A stretch of 64,000 nt of DNA from Marinomonas vulgaris (GCF_018145875.1 NZ_JAGSSV010000002.1:62001-126000); one strand, 5' to 3'. Numbered from the stretch's first letter, positions 19,150 through 29,121 are shown. A program made the numbers and translations. Notes: generated by a model not told the origin, from the sequence alone.

Positions 19150-20271
19150 ATGTCGAATTCAAAACAGGCTGTGCCAGAGACGCTGCCATTATTGCGCGAT
19201 CGCATTGATTCCATTGACTCGCAAATTCAGGTGTTGATCAATGAGCGTGCACGCTGCGCTCAAAAAGTCGCTGAAGTGAAATTGGCTGAGCAAGGCGGTG
19301 AGGCCGTGGTGTTTTACCGACCAGAGCGAGAAGCACAGGTGTTGCGTCGCGTGATGGAGCGCAATGAAGGGCCGCTTGGCAACGAAGAAATGGCGAAAAT
19401 TTTCCGCCAAGTGATGTCGTCTTGCTTGGCGCTTGAAAAGCCGATGCGCATTGCGTTTTTGGGGCCAGAAGGTACCTTTACGCAGCAGGCAGCATTGAAG
19501 CACTTTGGTAAGTCCATCATCAGTGCGCCCATGGCGGCCATTGATGAAGTGTTTCGTGAAGTGGAATCAGGCGCGGCGAATTATGGTGTTGTGCCCGTTG
19601 AAAATTCGACAGAGGGTGTGGTGAATCACACCTTAGACAGTTTCCGTGATTCGCGTTTAAAGATCTGCGGCGAAGTGGAAGAACGTATACATCATCACTT
19701 GCTGATCAGTCCAAACATTCATGCGGAAGATGTGACGCACATTTATTCCCATCAGCAGTCTTTGGCGCAATGTCGTGCTTGGTTAGATCGCTACTGGCCC
19801 CATGTTGAGCGCGTTGCGGTGAGTTCCAATGCTGAGGCGGCTCGCTTAGCGGCTGATGCGGGTCGCAGTGGCAAAGCCATTGCTGCCATTGCGGGTGAAG
19901 TGGCCTGTGAACTGTACGGCCTAACGAAAGTGTCAGCAAACATAGAAGATCGTCCTGATAACACCACGCGCTTCTTGATCGTCGGTCATGAAGATGTACC
20001 GCAAAGTGGTAAAGATAAGACTTCGTTATTGATCAGTGCGAAAAATGAGCCGGGTGCCTTGTATCACTTGCTTGAAGCTTTTGAGCGTCATGGTGTTGAT
20101 ATGACGCGGTTAGAAACGCGCCCATCCTTGATGAGTCGTTGGGGATACATTTTTTACATCGACTTCGTTGGGCATTATCTTGATGACGCTTGCCAAGTAG
20201 TCATTGAAGAGCTGCGTGAACGTGCTTCAGAGGTTAAGGTATTGGGTTCTTACCCCGTCGCTGTGCTCTAG
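19150..20271 (+). CDS. pheA: Chorismate mutase / prephenate dehydratase (P-protein)
   Basis: The 373-residue bifunctional enzyme makes phenylpyruvate from chorismate. Its AroQ chorismate mutase helix bundle spans about 10-95 (LLRDRIDSIDSQIQVLINER). The prephenate dehydratase domain is at about 100-280, starting IAFLGPEGTFTQQAA and including the DNTTRFLIVG motif. The ACT regulatory domain is at about 290-365, with KNEPGALYHLLEAF and the ESRP-like ETRPS, so phenylalanine feedback is expected. It lies 52 bases after serC. In pseudomonads hisC follows pheA; here the TyrA-AroA fusion follows directly. Confidence 0.96.
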   Translation: MSNSKQAVPETLPLLRDRIDSIDSQIQVLINERARCAQKVAEVKLAEQGGEAVVFYRPEREAQVLRRVMERNEGPLGNEEMAKIFRQVMSSCLALEKPMRIAFLGPEGTFTQQAALKHFGKSIISAPMAAIDEVFREVESGAANYGVVPVENSTEGVVNHTLDSFRDSRLKICGEVEERIHHHLLISPNIHAEDVTHIYSHQQSLAQCRAWLDRYWPHVERVAVSSNAEAARLAADAGRSGKAIAAIAGEVACELYGLTKVSANIEDRPDNTTRFLIVGHEDVPQSGKDKTSLLISAKNEPGALYHLLEAFERHGVDMTRLETRPSLMSRWGYIFYIDFVGHYLDDACQVVIEELRERASEVKVLGSYPVAVL

Positions 20272-20315
20272 CCCTTGATTGTGAGGGCGAATCTTACTGG
20301 TTTGATGTCGCTAAT

Positions 20316-22544
20316 TTGAAAGAGTGTTGTGCTTTGACGGGTGAAGAAAAAAAGAAATTCGGTAATGTCATGATCATAGGGCTTGGCATGATAGGCGGCT
20401 CTTTTGCTAAGGCGTTAAAAGAGCGTGGCTTAGCGACGTTATACGGTGTTGATCGTCGTGAAGGCGAATTGGCGCTGGGCGTGTCAACAGGAGTGATTGA
20501 TTATCCTGCGCAATTAAACGCTGACTATCTGTCTAAAATGGACGTGATTGTGTTGGCGACGCCGGTTCGAGCAATGGAGTCGGTTGTGGCTGATTTAAAG
20601 CCGTTTTTGTCCGAAAAAACTTTGGTGACCGATGTGGGTTCTACCAAGGGAAGTGTGGTGGAAGCGGTGCGTCGTGTTTATGGTTTTATGCCATCAAACT
20701 TTATTCCTGGTCACCCCATTGCTGGGGCGGAAAAAAGTGGCGTGCTGGCGTCTAACTCTAGTCTGTTTGAAAAGCACATGGCCATTGTGACGCCCTTGCC
20801 TGATAGCAACCCGGTATTGCTGGATAAGTTACATCGACTTTGGCGAGCGGTGGGTTCTGATGTGGTGAGCATGGATGTGGAGCATCACGATCATGTGTTG
20901 GCGTCATCCAGCCATTTACCACATTTACTGGCTTACACACTGGTAGACGCTTTGGCCAATGGAGAGCGTAGTCAAGATATATTTAAATTTGCGGCGGGTG
21001 GCTTCCGTGACTTTACACGTATTGCTTCAAGCGACCCTGTTATGTGGCGCGATGTTTTTATGGCCAATAAAGACGCCACATTGGCTACTTTAGACCATTT
21101 TACGGACCGATTAGCGGATATGCGTCATGCCATTGAGCAGGGTGATGGTGCCAGTATGTTCGGTGTCTTTACCAGGGCGAAATCGGCGCGAGATCATTTT
21201 TTACGCTTATTAGAGCAGCGTACCCTTGGCTCCATCAAAGAGGTTCGACCTGTTTCCATTGCTGTGTTACCTGCTTCAGTCATAAAAGGGCAAATATCTT
21301 TGCTGGGTGACAAATCTTTGTCACATAAAGTGATTACGATAGCGGCGCTCTCAGAAGGTGTGAGTGATCTACGCAATATTGATCTTGCTGGTGATGTGAA
21401 AATTACCATCCAAGCTTTTCGCGACATGGGTGTGGTTATCGAAGAGGCGGCCAATGATCATTTGCGCGTACATGGTGTCGGGTTACGTGGTTTAAAAGCG
21501 CCTATTGCGCCGATTAACGTGCATCAGTCTAGAGAAACCTTGTACCTTTTGTTGCCAGTGTTGGCAGGGCAGTCTTTTCCTGTTTCCGTAACGGCAGAAG
21601 GCGAATTGCTGAATCAGTCGATGAAAGATGTGTTTTCTGTGGTTCGACAGATGGGTGGCAAGGTGGAATCGGCGGTTGAAGATTGTTTGCCTGTGTATTT
21701 GGAGCCAGGCGACGCGCTCAATTTGTCCGTGACTCTGCAAGCGGGCTCTGAACGGCTTCGTATGGCCGCTTTGTTGGCGAGTTTGTACTCGCCTGAAAAA
21801 AGCCAAGTGGTGCCGTTTTTGTCGGGGTTATCTCACTGCGAAGTATTGCTTCGACAATTTAAAATGTCGATTGAGTCTAGTGAAGCAGGGTTGACCATTT
21901 TACCTTCTCCGTTAACGGCCACTAACGTGGTGTTGACTGGGGATGAATATGAAATGGCTTGGTTGGTGTTGTTGGCTAATATTTTACCAGGTTCTGAGTT
22001 AATCATTGAGAATGTGGGTTTGGATTCTGTATCGGTTGCCTTGTTGATGTTTATGGCGTCGATAGGTGCAGATGTGTCTTTGCCGCAACAGAGTGCATCG
22101 GGTTTGTATGAGGGTTCTGTTTCAGCGGGTTTTGCCGAGTTACACGCTTTCACTTTGAGCGCGGAGCAAAGTTATCAATTCAGAGACGAGTTGCCTTTGT
22201 TGTGTGTAGCAGCGGCGTACGCAACAGGTCAGAGCTGCATTAAAGGCATAAATGCATTGCCTTATTACTACGAAGACAGAGTATTGGGTTTGATTGATGC
22301 CCTTGAGCATATGGGTCTTTCAGTCACTTACGAGAAGGGCGACTTGTTTGTTCAAGGTGGTCTTCCACAGGGTGGAGAATTAGACAGCGCTGGCGACGAT
22401 AAAGTGGCATTGGCGATGATTGCCCTGGGGGCTCGCAGTCATGCTTTGACAAAAGTGCATGATTGCCAAAAGTTATTAGAAGAATTTAATGAGTTAGAGG
22501 GTGTTGCTAGGCAATTAGGTTTTCATTGCACAGTAACGCAATAG
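20316..22544 (+). CDS. tyrA: TyrA-AroA fusion: prephenate dehydrogenase with a motif-eroded EPSP synthase domain
   Basis: The 742-residue fusion starts with a normal TyrA domain (about 17-300): VMIIGLGMIGGSF, GHPIAGAEKSGV, the HHDHVLASSSHLPH catalytic His region and GFRDFTRIA. It makes hydroxyphenylpyruvate for tyrosine. Residues about 318-742 have EPSP synthase length and fold cues (LLGDKSLSHK, FRDMG, RDELPLLCVAAAYA) but lack most active-site motifs. GNSGTT is replaced at 401-409, the RPM Arg at 433-436 is gone, SAQVKS reads SERLRM at 478-483, KESDR reads YYEDR at 651-655, and DHR reads DDK at 694-696. I infer AroA activity is doubtful. The reading frame is intact. The start is uncertain: TTG 20316 is the longest, TTG 20334 has AAAGAG upstream, ATG 20370 is the first Met. 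Confidence 0.88.
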   Translation: MKECCALTGEEKKKFGNVMIIGLGMIGGSFAKALKERGLATLYGVDRREGELALGVSTGVIDYPAQLNADYLSKMDVIVLATPVRAMESVVADLKPFLSEKTLVTDVGSTKGSVVEAVRRVYGFMPSNFIPGHPIAGAEKSGVLASNSSLFEKHMAIVTPLPDSNPVLLDKLHRLWRAVGSDVVSMDVEHHDHVLASSSHLPHLLAYTLVDALANGERSQDIFKFAAGGFRDFTRIASSDPVMWRDVFMANKDATLATLDHFTDRLADMRHAIEQGDGASMFGVFTRAKSARDHFLRLLEQRTLGSIKEVRPVSIAVLPASVIKGQISLLGDKSLSHKVITIAALSEGVSDLRNIDLAGDVKITIQAFRDMGVVIEEAANDHLRVHGVGLRGLKAPIAPINVHQSRETLYLLLPVLAGQSFPVSVTAEGELLNQSMKDVFSVVRQMGGKVESAVEDCLPVYLEPGDALNLSVTLQAGSERLRMAALLASLYSPEKSQVVPFLSGLSHCEVLLRQFKMSIESSEAGLTILPSPLTATNVVLTGDEYEMAWLVLLANILPGSELIIENVGLDSVSVALLMFMASIGADVSLPQQSASGLYEGSVSAGFAELHAFTLSAEQSYQFRDELPLLCVAAAYATGQSCIKGINALPYYYEDRVLGLIDALEHMGLSVTYEKGDLFVQGGLPQGGELDSAGDDKVALAMIALGARSHALTKVHDCQKLLEEFNELEGVARQLGFHCTVTQ

Positions 22545-22562
22545 TTTTTAAGAGGAAAAGTT

Positions 22563-23246
22563 ATGATCAACCAAGGCCCGGTTATTACGATTGATGGTCC
22601 AAGTGGTGCGGGTAAAGGCACAGTCAGTCAATTAATCGCAGAAAAACTGGGATGGCACATACTTGACAGTGGTGCTCTGTATCGACTGTTGGCGCTAGCT
22701 GTAGCGCACCATGGCATGTCGGCTGACGATGTAGATACGCTTAAGGTATTGGCAGAGCATCTGGATATTCAATTTCAACAAACTGAACAAGGTGCGATAG
22801 ATATCGTGCTGGAAGGCGAGGTGGTTACTCAGGCCATTCGCACAGAAGAGGTAGGTAATTGCGCGTCTAAATTGGCTGCAATCCCTGCAGTGCGTGAAGG
22901 CTTATTATTACGCCAGCGTGCTTTTTCTCAGTCGCCTGGTTTGGTGGCGGATGGTCGTGATATGGGCACCGTAGTGTTTCCTTCCGCGCAGATTAAAATA
23001 TTTTTAACCGCCTCTGCTCAAGAGCGTGCCCAAAGGCGTGCTCAGCAATTGCAGCAAAAAGGTGAAACTGTTAATCTCGAAGCACTTATTAAGGTCATTG
23101 AGGAGCGAGATGAGCGAGACGCAAACCGAGCAATTGCGCCTCTTGTTCCAGCAGCTGGCGCTTTAGTGATTGACAGTACAGAATTGACCATAGAGCAGGT
23201 TGTCGAGATCATTTTTGCTGAAGCAGTAAAAGCGGGTCTGGTATAA
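22563..23246 (+). CDS. cmk: Cytidylate kinase
   Basis: The 227-residue kinase phosphorylates CMP and dCMP with ATP. The P-loop is [17 protein letters not shown] (residues about 9-25). [13 protein letters not shown] follows, then [22 protein letters not shown] for CMP binding and the lid with RRAQQL, and [17 protein letters not shown]. Length equals E. coli Cmk. It follows the TyrA-AroA fusion after 18 bases with AGAGGAAA upstream of the ATG, so it belongs to the same transcript. Its 3' end contains a promoter-like sequence for rpsA. Confidence 0.97.
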   Translation: MINQGPVITIDGPSGAGKGTVSQLIAEKLGWHILDSGALYRLLALAVAHHGMSADDVDTLKVLAEHLDIQFQQTEQGAIDIVLEGEVVTQAIRTEEVGNCASKLAAIPAVREGLLLRQRAFSQSPGLVADGRDMGTVVFPSAQIKIFLTASAQERAQRRAQQLQQKGETVNLEALIKVIEERDERDANRAIAPLVPAAGALVIDSTELTIEQVVEIIFAEAVKAGLV

Positions 23247-23247
23247 T
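23239..23247 (+). promoter_or_regulatory. Extended -10 promoter candidate for rpsA
   Basis: TGGTATAAT matches the extended -10 consensus TGnTATAAT exactly and overlaps the cmk stop codon. No good -35 is needed for this class. It would give a leader of about 170 bases before rpsA. Confidence 0.5.
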
Positions 23248-23313
23248 CTGTTCTTTTTTGCGTCTACTTTTTTCTATCTAGAATGTGCTAGAATAGATCA
23301 ATTGTTATCCAAG

Positions 23314-23405
23314 TCGATAAGGGTGCCAGCAAGCCTTTATCGCATCATTCAAAAAATTGACCCGCATCTGCTGGCGGTGTGGATATGACCTAGAGTTTTT
23401 AGGTC
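23314..23405 (+). promoter_or_regulatory. Structured rpsA leader (candidate S1 autoregulatory region)
   Basis: Three hairpins can be drawn between the promoter candidate and the start codon. The first is CGATAAGGG (23314-23322) with CCTTTATCG (23333-23341), 9 bp with one wobble. The second is CCGC (23362-23365) with GCGG (23374-23377). The third is GACCTA (23387-23392) with TAGGTC (23400-23405). In E. coli, folded hairpins in this place let S1 repress its own translation. A role here is inferred from position and structure. Confidence 0.5.
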
Positions 23406-23423
23406 GACTATATAGGAAATACA

Positions 23424-25106
23424 ATGACTCAAAGCTTCGCAGAACTGTTTGAAGAAAGCCTGTTAACCGTCGAAATGGCGCCAGGCTCAATTGTTACCGG
23501 TATTATTGTTGATATCGACAGTGAGTGGGTAACTGTTCATGCAGGTCTTAAATCTGAAGGCGTAATTCCTCGTTCTCAGTTTCTAACGGAAAGTGGTGAG
23601 TTCAACTTAAACATCGGTGACGAAGTAAAAGTTGCACTTGACGCTGTTGAAGATGGTTTCGGTGAGACTAAATTGTCTCGTGAAAAAGCAAAACGTGCAG
23701 AGACTTGGTCTGTGCTTGAAAAAGCTTACGAAGAAAACGCCATTGTTCATGGTGTTATCAACGGTAAAGTCAAAGGTGGCTTCACAGTTGATATCGCAAA
23801 TATCCGTGCCTTCTTGCCAGGTTCTTTGGTAGATGTTCGCCCAATCCGCGACACATCACACTTGGAAGGTGTTGATCTAGAGTTCAAACTTATCAAGCTT
23901 GATCAAAAACGTAACAACGTTGTTGTATCTCGTCGTGCCGTTATGGAAGCGACTAACAGCGCTGAACGCGAAACACTACTTGCTTCTCTTGAAGAAGGTC
24001 AAGAAGTTAAAGGTATCGTTAAGAACCTTACAGACTACGGTGCGTTCGTTGATCTTGGTGGTGTTGACGGTCTTCTACACATCACTGACATGGCTTGGAA
24101 ACGCATTAAGCACCCAAGCGAAATCATTGCTGTTGGCGATGAAATTGATGTTAAAGTCCTTAAATTTGACCGCGAACGTAACCGTGTGTCTCTAGGTCTT
24201 AAGCAATTGGGTGAAGATCCATGGGTTGCTATTAAAGCCCGTTACCCAGAAAACACAAAAGTTACTGCTAAAGTAACTAACTTGACTGATTACGGTTGCT
24301 TCGCTGAATTAGAAGAAGGCGTAGAAGGTCTAGTACACGTATCTGAAATGGATTGGACTAACAAAAACATTCACCCATCTAAAGTTGTTCAGATCGGTGA
24401 TGAAGTTGAAGTTATGGTTCTTGACATTGACGAAGAGCGTCGTCGTATTTCTTTGGGTATCAAGCAGTGCACCATGAACCCATGGGAAGAGTTTGCTACT
24501 TCTTTCAACAAAGGCGATAAAATCTCTGGCGCAATCAAGTCTATCACTGACTTTGGTGTGTTCATTGGTCTTGACGGCGGTATCGACGGCCTTGTTCATC
24601 TTTCTGACCTATCTTGGGACGAAACAGGCGAAGAAGCAGTACGTCAATACAAGAAAGGCGATATGCTAGAAACAGTGGTATTGTCTATCGATGCTGAGCG
24701 TGAGCGTATTTCTCTAGGTGTTAAACAACTAGAAGAAGATCCGTTCCTAGCTTTCGTTGCAGAAAATGACAAAGGCACTATCGTAAACGGTACTGTTTCT
24801 ACAGTAGATGCGAAAGGCGCTGTTGTTGTTCTTGCTGAAGGCGTTGAAGCAACGTTGAAAGTATCTGAAATCAGCCGCGAGCGTGTTGAAGATGCTTCCA
24901 CTGTATTGAAAGAAGGCGACAAAGTAGAAGCAGCGATCATCAATGTTGATCGTAAAGCTCGTACTATTGCGCTATCTATCAAGCAGAAAGATGCAACTGA
25001 AGAAAAAGCAGCGTTGAAATCTCATTCTGAGAAGCAACAAACAGAGTCTAATGGTCCTACCACTATTGGTGATTTGATCAAAGCTCAACTAGAAAACCAA
25101 AACTAA
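23424..25106 (+). CDS. rpsA: 30S ribosomal protein S1
   Basis: The 560-residue protein has six S1 (OB-fold) RNA-binding repeats, with repeat cores starting near residues 20, 105, 190, 275, 362 and 450. [20 protein letters not shown] and later copies of the VSLGLKQ-type ending are visible. S1 binds mRNA 5' regions and delivers them to the 30S subunit. E. coli S1 is 557 residues. Codon use is clearly that of a highly expressed gene (GGT, CGT, GAA favoured). The SD is TAGGA nine bases before the ATG. A strong terminator follows directly; ihfB, often next in gammaproteobacteria, is absent. Confidence 0.98.
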   Translation: MTQSFAELFEESLLTVEMAPGSIVTGIIVDIDSEWVTVHAGLKSEGVIPRSQFLTESGEFNLNIGDEVKVALDAVEDGFGETKLSREKAKRAETWSVLEKAYEENAIVHGVINGKVKGGFTVDIANIRAFLPGSLVDVRPIRDTSHLEGVDLEFKLIKLDQKRNNVVVSRRAVMEATNSAERETLLASLEEGQEVKGIVKNLTDYGAFVDLGGVDGLLHITDMAWKRIKHPSEIIAVGDEIDVKVLKFDRERNRVSLGLKQLGEDPWVAIKARYPENTKVTAKVTNLTDYGCFAELEEGVEGLVHVSEMDWTNKNIHPSKVVQIGDEVEVMVLDIDEERRRISLGIKQCTMNPWEEFATSFNKGDKISGAIKSITDFGVFIGLDGGIDGLVHLSDLSWDETGEEAVRQYKKGDMLETVVLSIDAERERISLGVKQLEEDPFLAFVAENDKGTIVNGTVSTVDAKGAVVVLAEGVEATLKVSEISRERVEDASTVLKEGDKVEAAIINVDRKARTIALSIKQKDATEEKAALKSHSEKQQTESNGPTTIGDLIKAQLENQN

Positions 25107-25126
25107 GTTTTGATTTCTTGGTAATG

Positions 25127-25153
25127 AAAAAGCGGGCCTAGCCCGCTTTTTTT
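25127..25153 (+). terminator. Strong Rho-independent terminator after rpsA
   Basis: AAAAAGCGGGC (25127-25137), loop CTA, and GCCCGCTTTTT with a seven-T tail form a near-perfect terminator. A-rich and T-rich flanks make it potentially bidirectional. Confidence 0.93.
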
Positions 25154-25251
25154 ATGTCTATTTTTTGTGAATTTATTGACAGAAAAACTATACACATAAC
25201 GTGTGGATAACCATGGGTATAGGCTTTGCGTATGTCGGTTAGCAATAGAGT

Positions 25252-25500
25252 TTAGCGCAGAGATTTTAGTAAGGTCTCCACGTCTTCGTTGTCCCATTGT
25301 TCCTTTTCTAGAAGTGCTTTTAGTGCGGCGTTGTTTTGTGCACTTTGGCGATTTTTTTGGAACTTCGCGAAATGGTAGTCTTTAATGAGGCGTTCGTCTT
25401 GTTTCGAGCGGTAAATGGGCGGGTTCTCGGCTTTGTTTTTGTTGGTCTCGTCGAGCTGGTCAATTTTTTTGTAAGTGTTTAAGAACTGTTTTTTGTTCAT
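25252..25500 (-). CDS. Small unknown protein downstream of trmO
   Basis: I do not recognise this 82-residue protein. The chosen start, ATG at 25500, begins MNKKQFLNTYKKIDQLDE; a longer in-frame version would overlap the end of trmO. It is highly charged, mostly helical in appearance, rich in Lys, Gln and Asn, with no signal peptide or membrane segment. The C-terminus LEKEQWDNEDVETLLKSLR looks amphipathic. It starts 11 bases after the trmO stop on the same strand, so it is probably translated from the same mRNA. Confidence 0.55.
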   Translation of the reverse strand: MNKKQFLNTYKKIDQLDETNKNKAENPPIYRSKQDERLIKDYHFAKFQKNRQSAQNNAALKALLEKEQWDNEDVETLLKSLR

Positions 25501-25511
25501 AAAGGCCTCGC

Positions 25512-26225
25512 TTACTGGTATTCGACTCGAATTATTTCGAAGTGATCGTTTCTTGCACACCACTTGATATTGGCATTCCATAAAGTGATGCCATGCTCTC
25601 TATCTAGCTGTTTTGCCATATATGAAGGCCTAGGGTCTTGACTCACCACTTGTTCAATTAAGGCCTTAATAGGGCGATTGTGCAAGGCTTCATATTCTGC
25701 ACAGTGCACATTTGCTTGCTGAGTAAAGCAAACCTGTTTTGTTTGAACCGGACGCGGTGTTAATTCCGCTTTGGCTTCGTTAATTTGGTCAGCATAGGGT
25801 AAGTAAGGTTTTATATCCAGAACCGGTGTGCCATCAAGCAGGTCTGCTCCATGTAGGTCGATAAAAACCTTGTTGTTTTCTTGGTAGATACGTCCGATCT
25901 TTATCGCAGACAAGCCGATGGGATTGGGTCTGTGGGTCGCTCTTGTGGCGAAAACCCCCATTTTTTCTTTTCCGCCTAAACGAGGGGGGCGTATTTTTGC
26001 TTTCCAGTTTTCTGTCATGCAGGCATGAAAGACAAACTGCACCCAAATGTGAGAAAAGTTTTCAAGTCCATCTAGGGTGTCCATGCGATTGAAGGGCGGT
26101 AAAAGCTCAAGTCTAGCTGTCGCCTCAGTTACAAGTCCCGGTTGTCGCGGAATGCCGAATTTTTCTTTATAGCAAGAATGGACTATGCCAATGGTGTGAA
26201 ATTGAAAAGAGTTAGGCAACGACAA
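25512..26225 (-). CDS. trmO: tRNA (N6-threonylcarbamoyladenosine-37-N6)-methyltransferase TrmO
   Basis: The 237-residue protein belongs to the TsaA/YaeB family of beta-barrel SAM methyltransferases that methylate t6A37 in tRNA-Thr. Family motifs are IGIVHSCYKEKFGIPRQPGL at the N-terminus, the THRPNPIGLSAIKI segment near residue 100 and the DLLDGTPVLDIKPYLPYAD segment near 130. A C-terminal extension ends YMAKQLDREHGITLWNANIK, as in E. coli TrmO (235 residues). The gene is divergent from proA and is followed by a small unknown gene. Confidence 0.92.
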   Translation of the reverse strand: MSLPNSFQFHTIGIVHSCYKEKFGIPRQPGLVTEATARLELLPPFNRMDTLDGLENFSHIWVQFVFHACMTENWKAKIRPPRLGGKEKMGVFATRATHRPNPIGLSAIKIGRIYQENNKVFIDLHGADLLDGTPVLDIKPYLPYADQINEAKAELTPRPVQTKQVCFTQQANVHCAEYEALHNRPIKALIEQVVSQDPRPSYMAKQLDREHGITLWNANIKWCARNDHFEIIRVEYQ

Positions 26226-26356
26226 TGTGGGGTCCTTTCGTAGGAATATGCGCTAAATTGAATAAAATTGTGTGATATTATACTGCTTTGATTGAATGCG
26301 TCGCGACTTATTTACCGGTCTGCAATTTGTTTTTTTACTTTTAATAGAGCACAAAC

Positions 26357-27616
26357 ATGTCTTTAGAATCCTATATGAATCAAGTTGGTCTGCAAGCGAG
26401 ATTTGCTTCTCGTCTGCTTGCAAAAGCATCCACACAGCAAAAGAACAGCGCATTGTTTGCCATGGCTGAGGCTTTAGAGCAAGCGCGACCTCGATTGATA
26501 GAAGAAAACGCCAAAGACATTAAAAATGGCGAAGAGAAAGGACTAGATGCGGCTTTACTGGATCGGTTGTTATTAGACGATGCTCGTATTAATGGCATGA
26601 TTGAAGGGCTAAAACAGGTGGCTTCTTTACCTGATCCAATTGGTGAGATTTCCGATATGGTGTATCTACCATCAGGCATTCAGCGTGGCCAAATGCGCGT
26701 GCCTTTGGGGGTAATTGGTATTATTTACGAATCACGCCCTAATGTGACCATCGATGCGGCGAGTCTGTGCTTGAAGTCTGGCAACGCAACCATATTACGA
26801 GGTGGCTCTGAAGCGTTTTACTCGAATCAAGCCATTGCTCAAGCGGTAACGGCGGGTATTGTGGAGGCCGGTTTGCCTGAAAATGCGGTGCAGGTGTTAA
26901 ATACCACAGACCGAGATGCGGTGGGTAAATTGATTACCATGCCTGAGTTTGTCGATGTGATCGTCCCTCGTGGCGGCAAAGGGTTGATTGAGCGTATTAG
27001 TAAAGATGCTCGAGTGCCGGTAATCAAGCATCTTGATGGTAATTGCCATGTATACATTGATAACGAAGCGGATTTAGAAAAAGCTTTTGCTATTGCCATG
27101 AATGCCAAAACACGTCGATATGGCGTGTGCAATGCTATGGAATCTTTGTTGATTCACGAGACCATTGTAAACAAAATTCTACCGAAACTGGCTGCTGCTT
27201 ATCAAGAAAAAGGGGTGGCGCTAGTAGGTTGTGAATCGGCTCGTGCTGTCTGCCCTGACATTGATGTGGCCACAGAAGAAGACTGGTACACAGAATATTT
27301 AGCACCAAAATTATCCATTAAAGTTGTTTCTGATATGGCTCAAGCCATCGCTCATATTAATCAATATGGCTCTCATCATACCGACGCCATAGTGACGAAT
27401 AACTATGTAAAAACACGAGCTTTTATGACAGAGGTGGATTCTTCTTCTGTCATGGTGAATGCGTCAACCTCGTTCGCCGATGGCTTTGAATACGGCTTCG
27501 GTGCAGAAATTGGTATTTCGACAGATAAAATCCACGCTCGCGGCCCTGTCGGTTTGCTTGGTCTGACTAGCCAAAAATACATCGTATTGGGTGATGGTCA
27601 TACTCGTGACAACTAA
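26357..27616 (+). CDS. proA: Gamma-glutamyl phosphate reductase
   Basis: The 419-residue aldehyde dehydrogenase-fold enzyme reduces gamma-glutamyl phosphate to glutamate semialdehyde in proline synthesis. Diagnostic segments are [28 protein letters not shown], the [12 protein letters not shown] loop and catalytic Cys in [12 protein letters not shown] (near residue 257), plus the C-terminal [17 protein letters not shown]. Length matches the family. proB is not adjacent. It is the first gene of a long plus-strand run and overlaps nadD. Confidence 0.96.
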   Translation: MSLESYMNQVGLQARFASRLLAKASTQQKNSALFAMAEALEQARPRLIEENAKDIKNGEEKGLDAALLDRLLLDDARINGMIEGLKQVASLPDPIGEISDMVYLPSGIQRGQMRVPLGVIGIIYESRPNVTIDAASLCLKSGNATILRGGSEAFYSNQAIAQAVTAGIVEAGLPENAVQVLNTTDRDAVGKLITMPEFVDVIVPRGGKGLIERISKDARVPVIKHLDGNCHVYIDNEADLEKAFAIAMNAKTRRYGVCNAMESLLIHETIVNKILPKLAAAYQEKGVALVGCESARAVCPDIDVATEEDWYTEYLAPKLSIKVVSDMAQAIAHINQYGSHHTDAIVTNNYVKTRAFMTEVDSSSVMVNASTSFADGFEYGFGAEIGISTDKIHARGPVGLLGLTSQKYIVLGDGHTRDN

Positions 27617-28274
27617 TACTCGGTTTATTGGTAAAAGCACTTCTGGGTTAGCAATTATGGGTGGAACTTTCGATCCAGTCCATAACGGTCACCTTCGAAC
27701 GGCAGTTGAAATTTTAGACCGATATGGCTATTCAACACTGAAGTTGGTGCCCTGTTATCAACCCGTTCATAAAGGGCAGCCTGGTGTATCAGCGTCGCAA
27801 CGGCTTGAGATGGTTAAGCTGGCGATTTCTGGCGATGTGCGTTTGAGTGTTGACGCTCGCGAAATTGACCGAGAAGGCCCAAGCTACACAGTCGATACGT
27901 TGCGCGATATTCGTGCTGAAATAGGGCCAGACGAACCGCTGATTATGGTGTTAGGGATGGACAGTTTCTTATCCTTGCCTACATGGTATGACTGGTCGAC
28001 ATTGATCGAATACGCACACCTTTTGATTGTATCTCGCCCCGGTTGGGAGCCTGATTTGATCTCCGAGTTGAGTGCATTTTGCGAAAAGCATCGTGCCGCT
28101 TCGTCGCATGAGTTACAATGCGCGCCTTCAGGACGGATCTGGTTCGAAACACTGACACCCTTGGGTATCTCTTCTAGCATGATTAGGTCATTGGCTCACA
28201 AGAACGAGTCGATCGCTTACCTGTTGCCGGAGCCCGTTCAAGAATACATAGAGCAACATCAATTATATCGATAG
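27594..28274 (+). CDS. nadD: Nicotinate-mononucleotide adenylyltransferase
   Basis: The 226-residue enzyme makes nicotinate adenine dinucleotide from NaMN and ATP in NAD synthesis. The nucleotidyltransferase motif is [13 protein letters not shown] and the second motif is [19 protein letters not shown] and [14 protein letters not shown] are also family hallmarks. Translation from ATG 27594 overlaps proA by 23 bases, indicating coupling. An internal ATG at 27657 would start immediately before GGTFDP and is less likely. The gene order proA-nadD-rsfS-rlmH is conserved in pseudomonads. Confidence 0.95.
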   Translation: MVILVTTNTRFIGKSTSGLAIMGGTFDPVHNGHLRTAVEILDRYGYSTLKLVPCYQPVHKGQPGVSASQRLEMVKLAISGDVRLSVDAREIDREGPSYTVDTLRDIRAEIGPDEPLIMVLGMDSFLSLPTWYDWSTLIEYAHLLIVSRPGWEPDLISELSAFCEKHRAASSHELQCAPSGRIWFETLTPLGISSSMIRSLAHKNESIAYLLPEPVQEYIEQHQLYR

Positions 28275-28288
28275 GATAACGTAACACT

Positions 28289-28642
28289 ATGAGTCAGCTT
28301 AATCTTACAGCAGATCAAATTTTAGCTTTTGCTGTTGAAGCATTGGAAGATGTCAAAGGGGACAAAATTACAGTGCTAAATGTGGGAAACCATACCGACA
28401 TGATGGATTACATGGTTATCTGCACGGGTACGTCTAAACGTCATGTTAACGCATTGGGTCAGAATGTATTTGAACATTTGAAGTCAAAGGGTCTTCAGCC
28501 ACTGGGGTCTGAAGGTCGCGGCATGGGAAGTGACTGGGTATTAGTTGACCTGCATGATGTTGTGGTTCATGTGATGACCGAAGAAGCACGTGCGTTTTAT
28601 GATTTGGAAAAACTTTGGGATATTCAACCTGAACAATTATAA
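28289..28642 (+). CDS. rsfS: Ribosome silencing factor RsfS
   Basis: The 117-residue Iojap/RsfS protein binds ribosomal protein L14 and blocks subunit joining under nutrient limitation. Motifs include [41 protein letters not shown] and [16 protein letters not shown]. It lies 14 bases after nadD and 11 bases before rlmH, the standard order, with ATAGGATAAC before the ATG. Confidence 0.96.
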   Translation: MSQLNLTADQILAFAVEALEDVKGDKITVLNVGNHTDMMDYMVICTGTSKRHVNALGQNVFEHLKSKGLQPLGSEGRGMGSDWVLVDLHDVVVHVMTEEARAFYDLEKLWDIQPEQL

Positions 28643-28653
28643 AGGCTAGGTTC

Positions 28654-29121
28654 ATGCGCGTTCGTTTGATAGCGGTTGGCAGTAAGATGCCAAAGTGGGT
28701 AACAGAAGGTTACGAGGAATATGCCAAACGTCTACCAAAAGACTTTGCGCTGGAGCTTGTGGAAATACCCATGTCACCTCGTGGTAAAAACACCGACATC
28801 CCCAAAGCGATTCGCAAAGAAGGCGATGCCATGTTGGAAGCCATTCCAGCAGGCGACAAGGTCATTGCCATGGAAGTGCTGGGTAAAGAATGGTCGACGG
28901 AGCAATTGGCTGATCAAACCGAGCAGTGGCGTATGGATGGTTATAATGTGAGCTTGTTGGTGGGTGGGCCAGATGGTTTAGACCCGAGGTGCACCGCAAG
29001 CGCAGACCAAGTTTGGTCTTTATCGCGTTTGACCTTGCCACACCCTATGGTGAGAATTTTGCTGGCTGAACAAATTTATCGAGCTTGGACGCTGATGAAT
29101 AATCACCCATATCATAGGTAG
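28654..29121 (+). CDS. rlmH: 23S rRNA pseudouridine-1915 N3-methyltransferase
   Basis: The 155-residue SPOUT-class enzyme methylates m3Psi1915 in helix 69 of 23S rRNA. It starts [16 protein letters not shown] and has the trefoil-knot SAM site [13 protein letters not shown] near residue 100. It ends with [20 protein letters not shown]. Length equals E. coli RlmH (155). It is positioned between rsfS and mrdA as usual. Confidence 0.97.
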   Translation: MRVRLIAVGSKMPKWVTEGYEEYAKRLPKDFALELVEIPMSPRGKNTDIPKAIRKEGDAMLEAIPAGDKVIAMEVLGKEWSTEQLADQTEQWRMDGYNVSLLVGGPDGLDPRCTASADQVWSLSRLTLPHPMVRILLAEQIYRAWTLMNNHPYHR

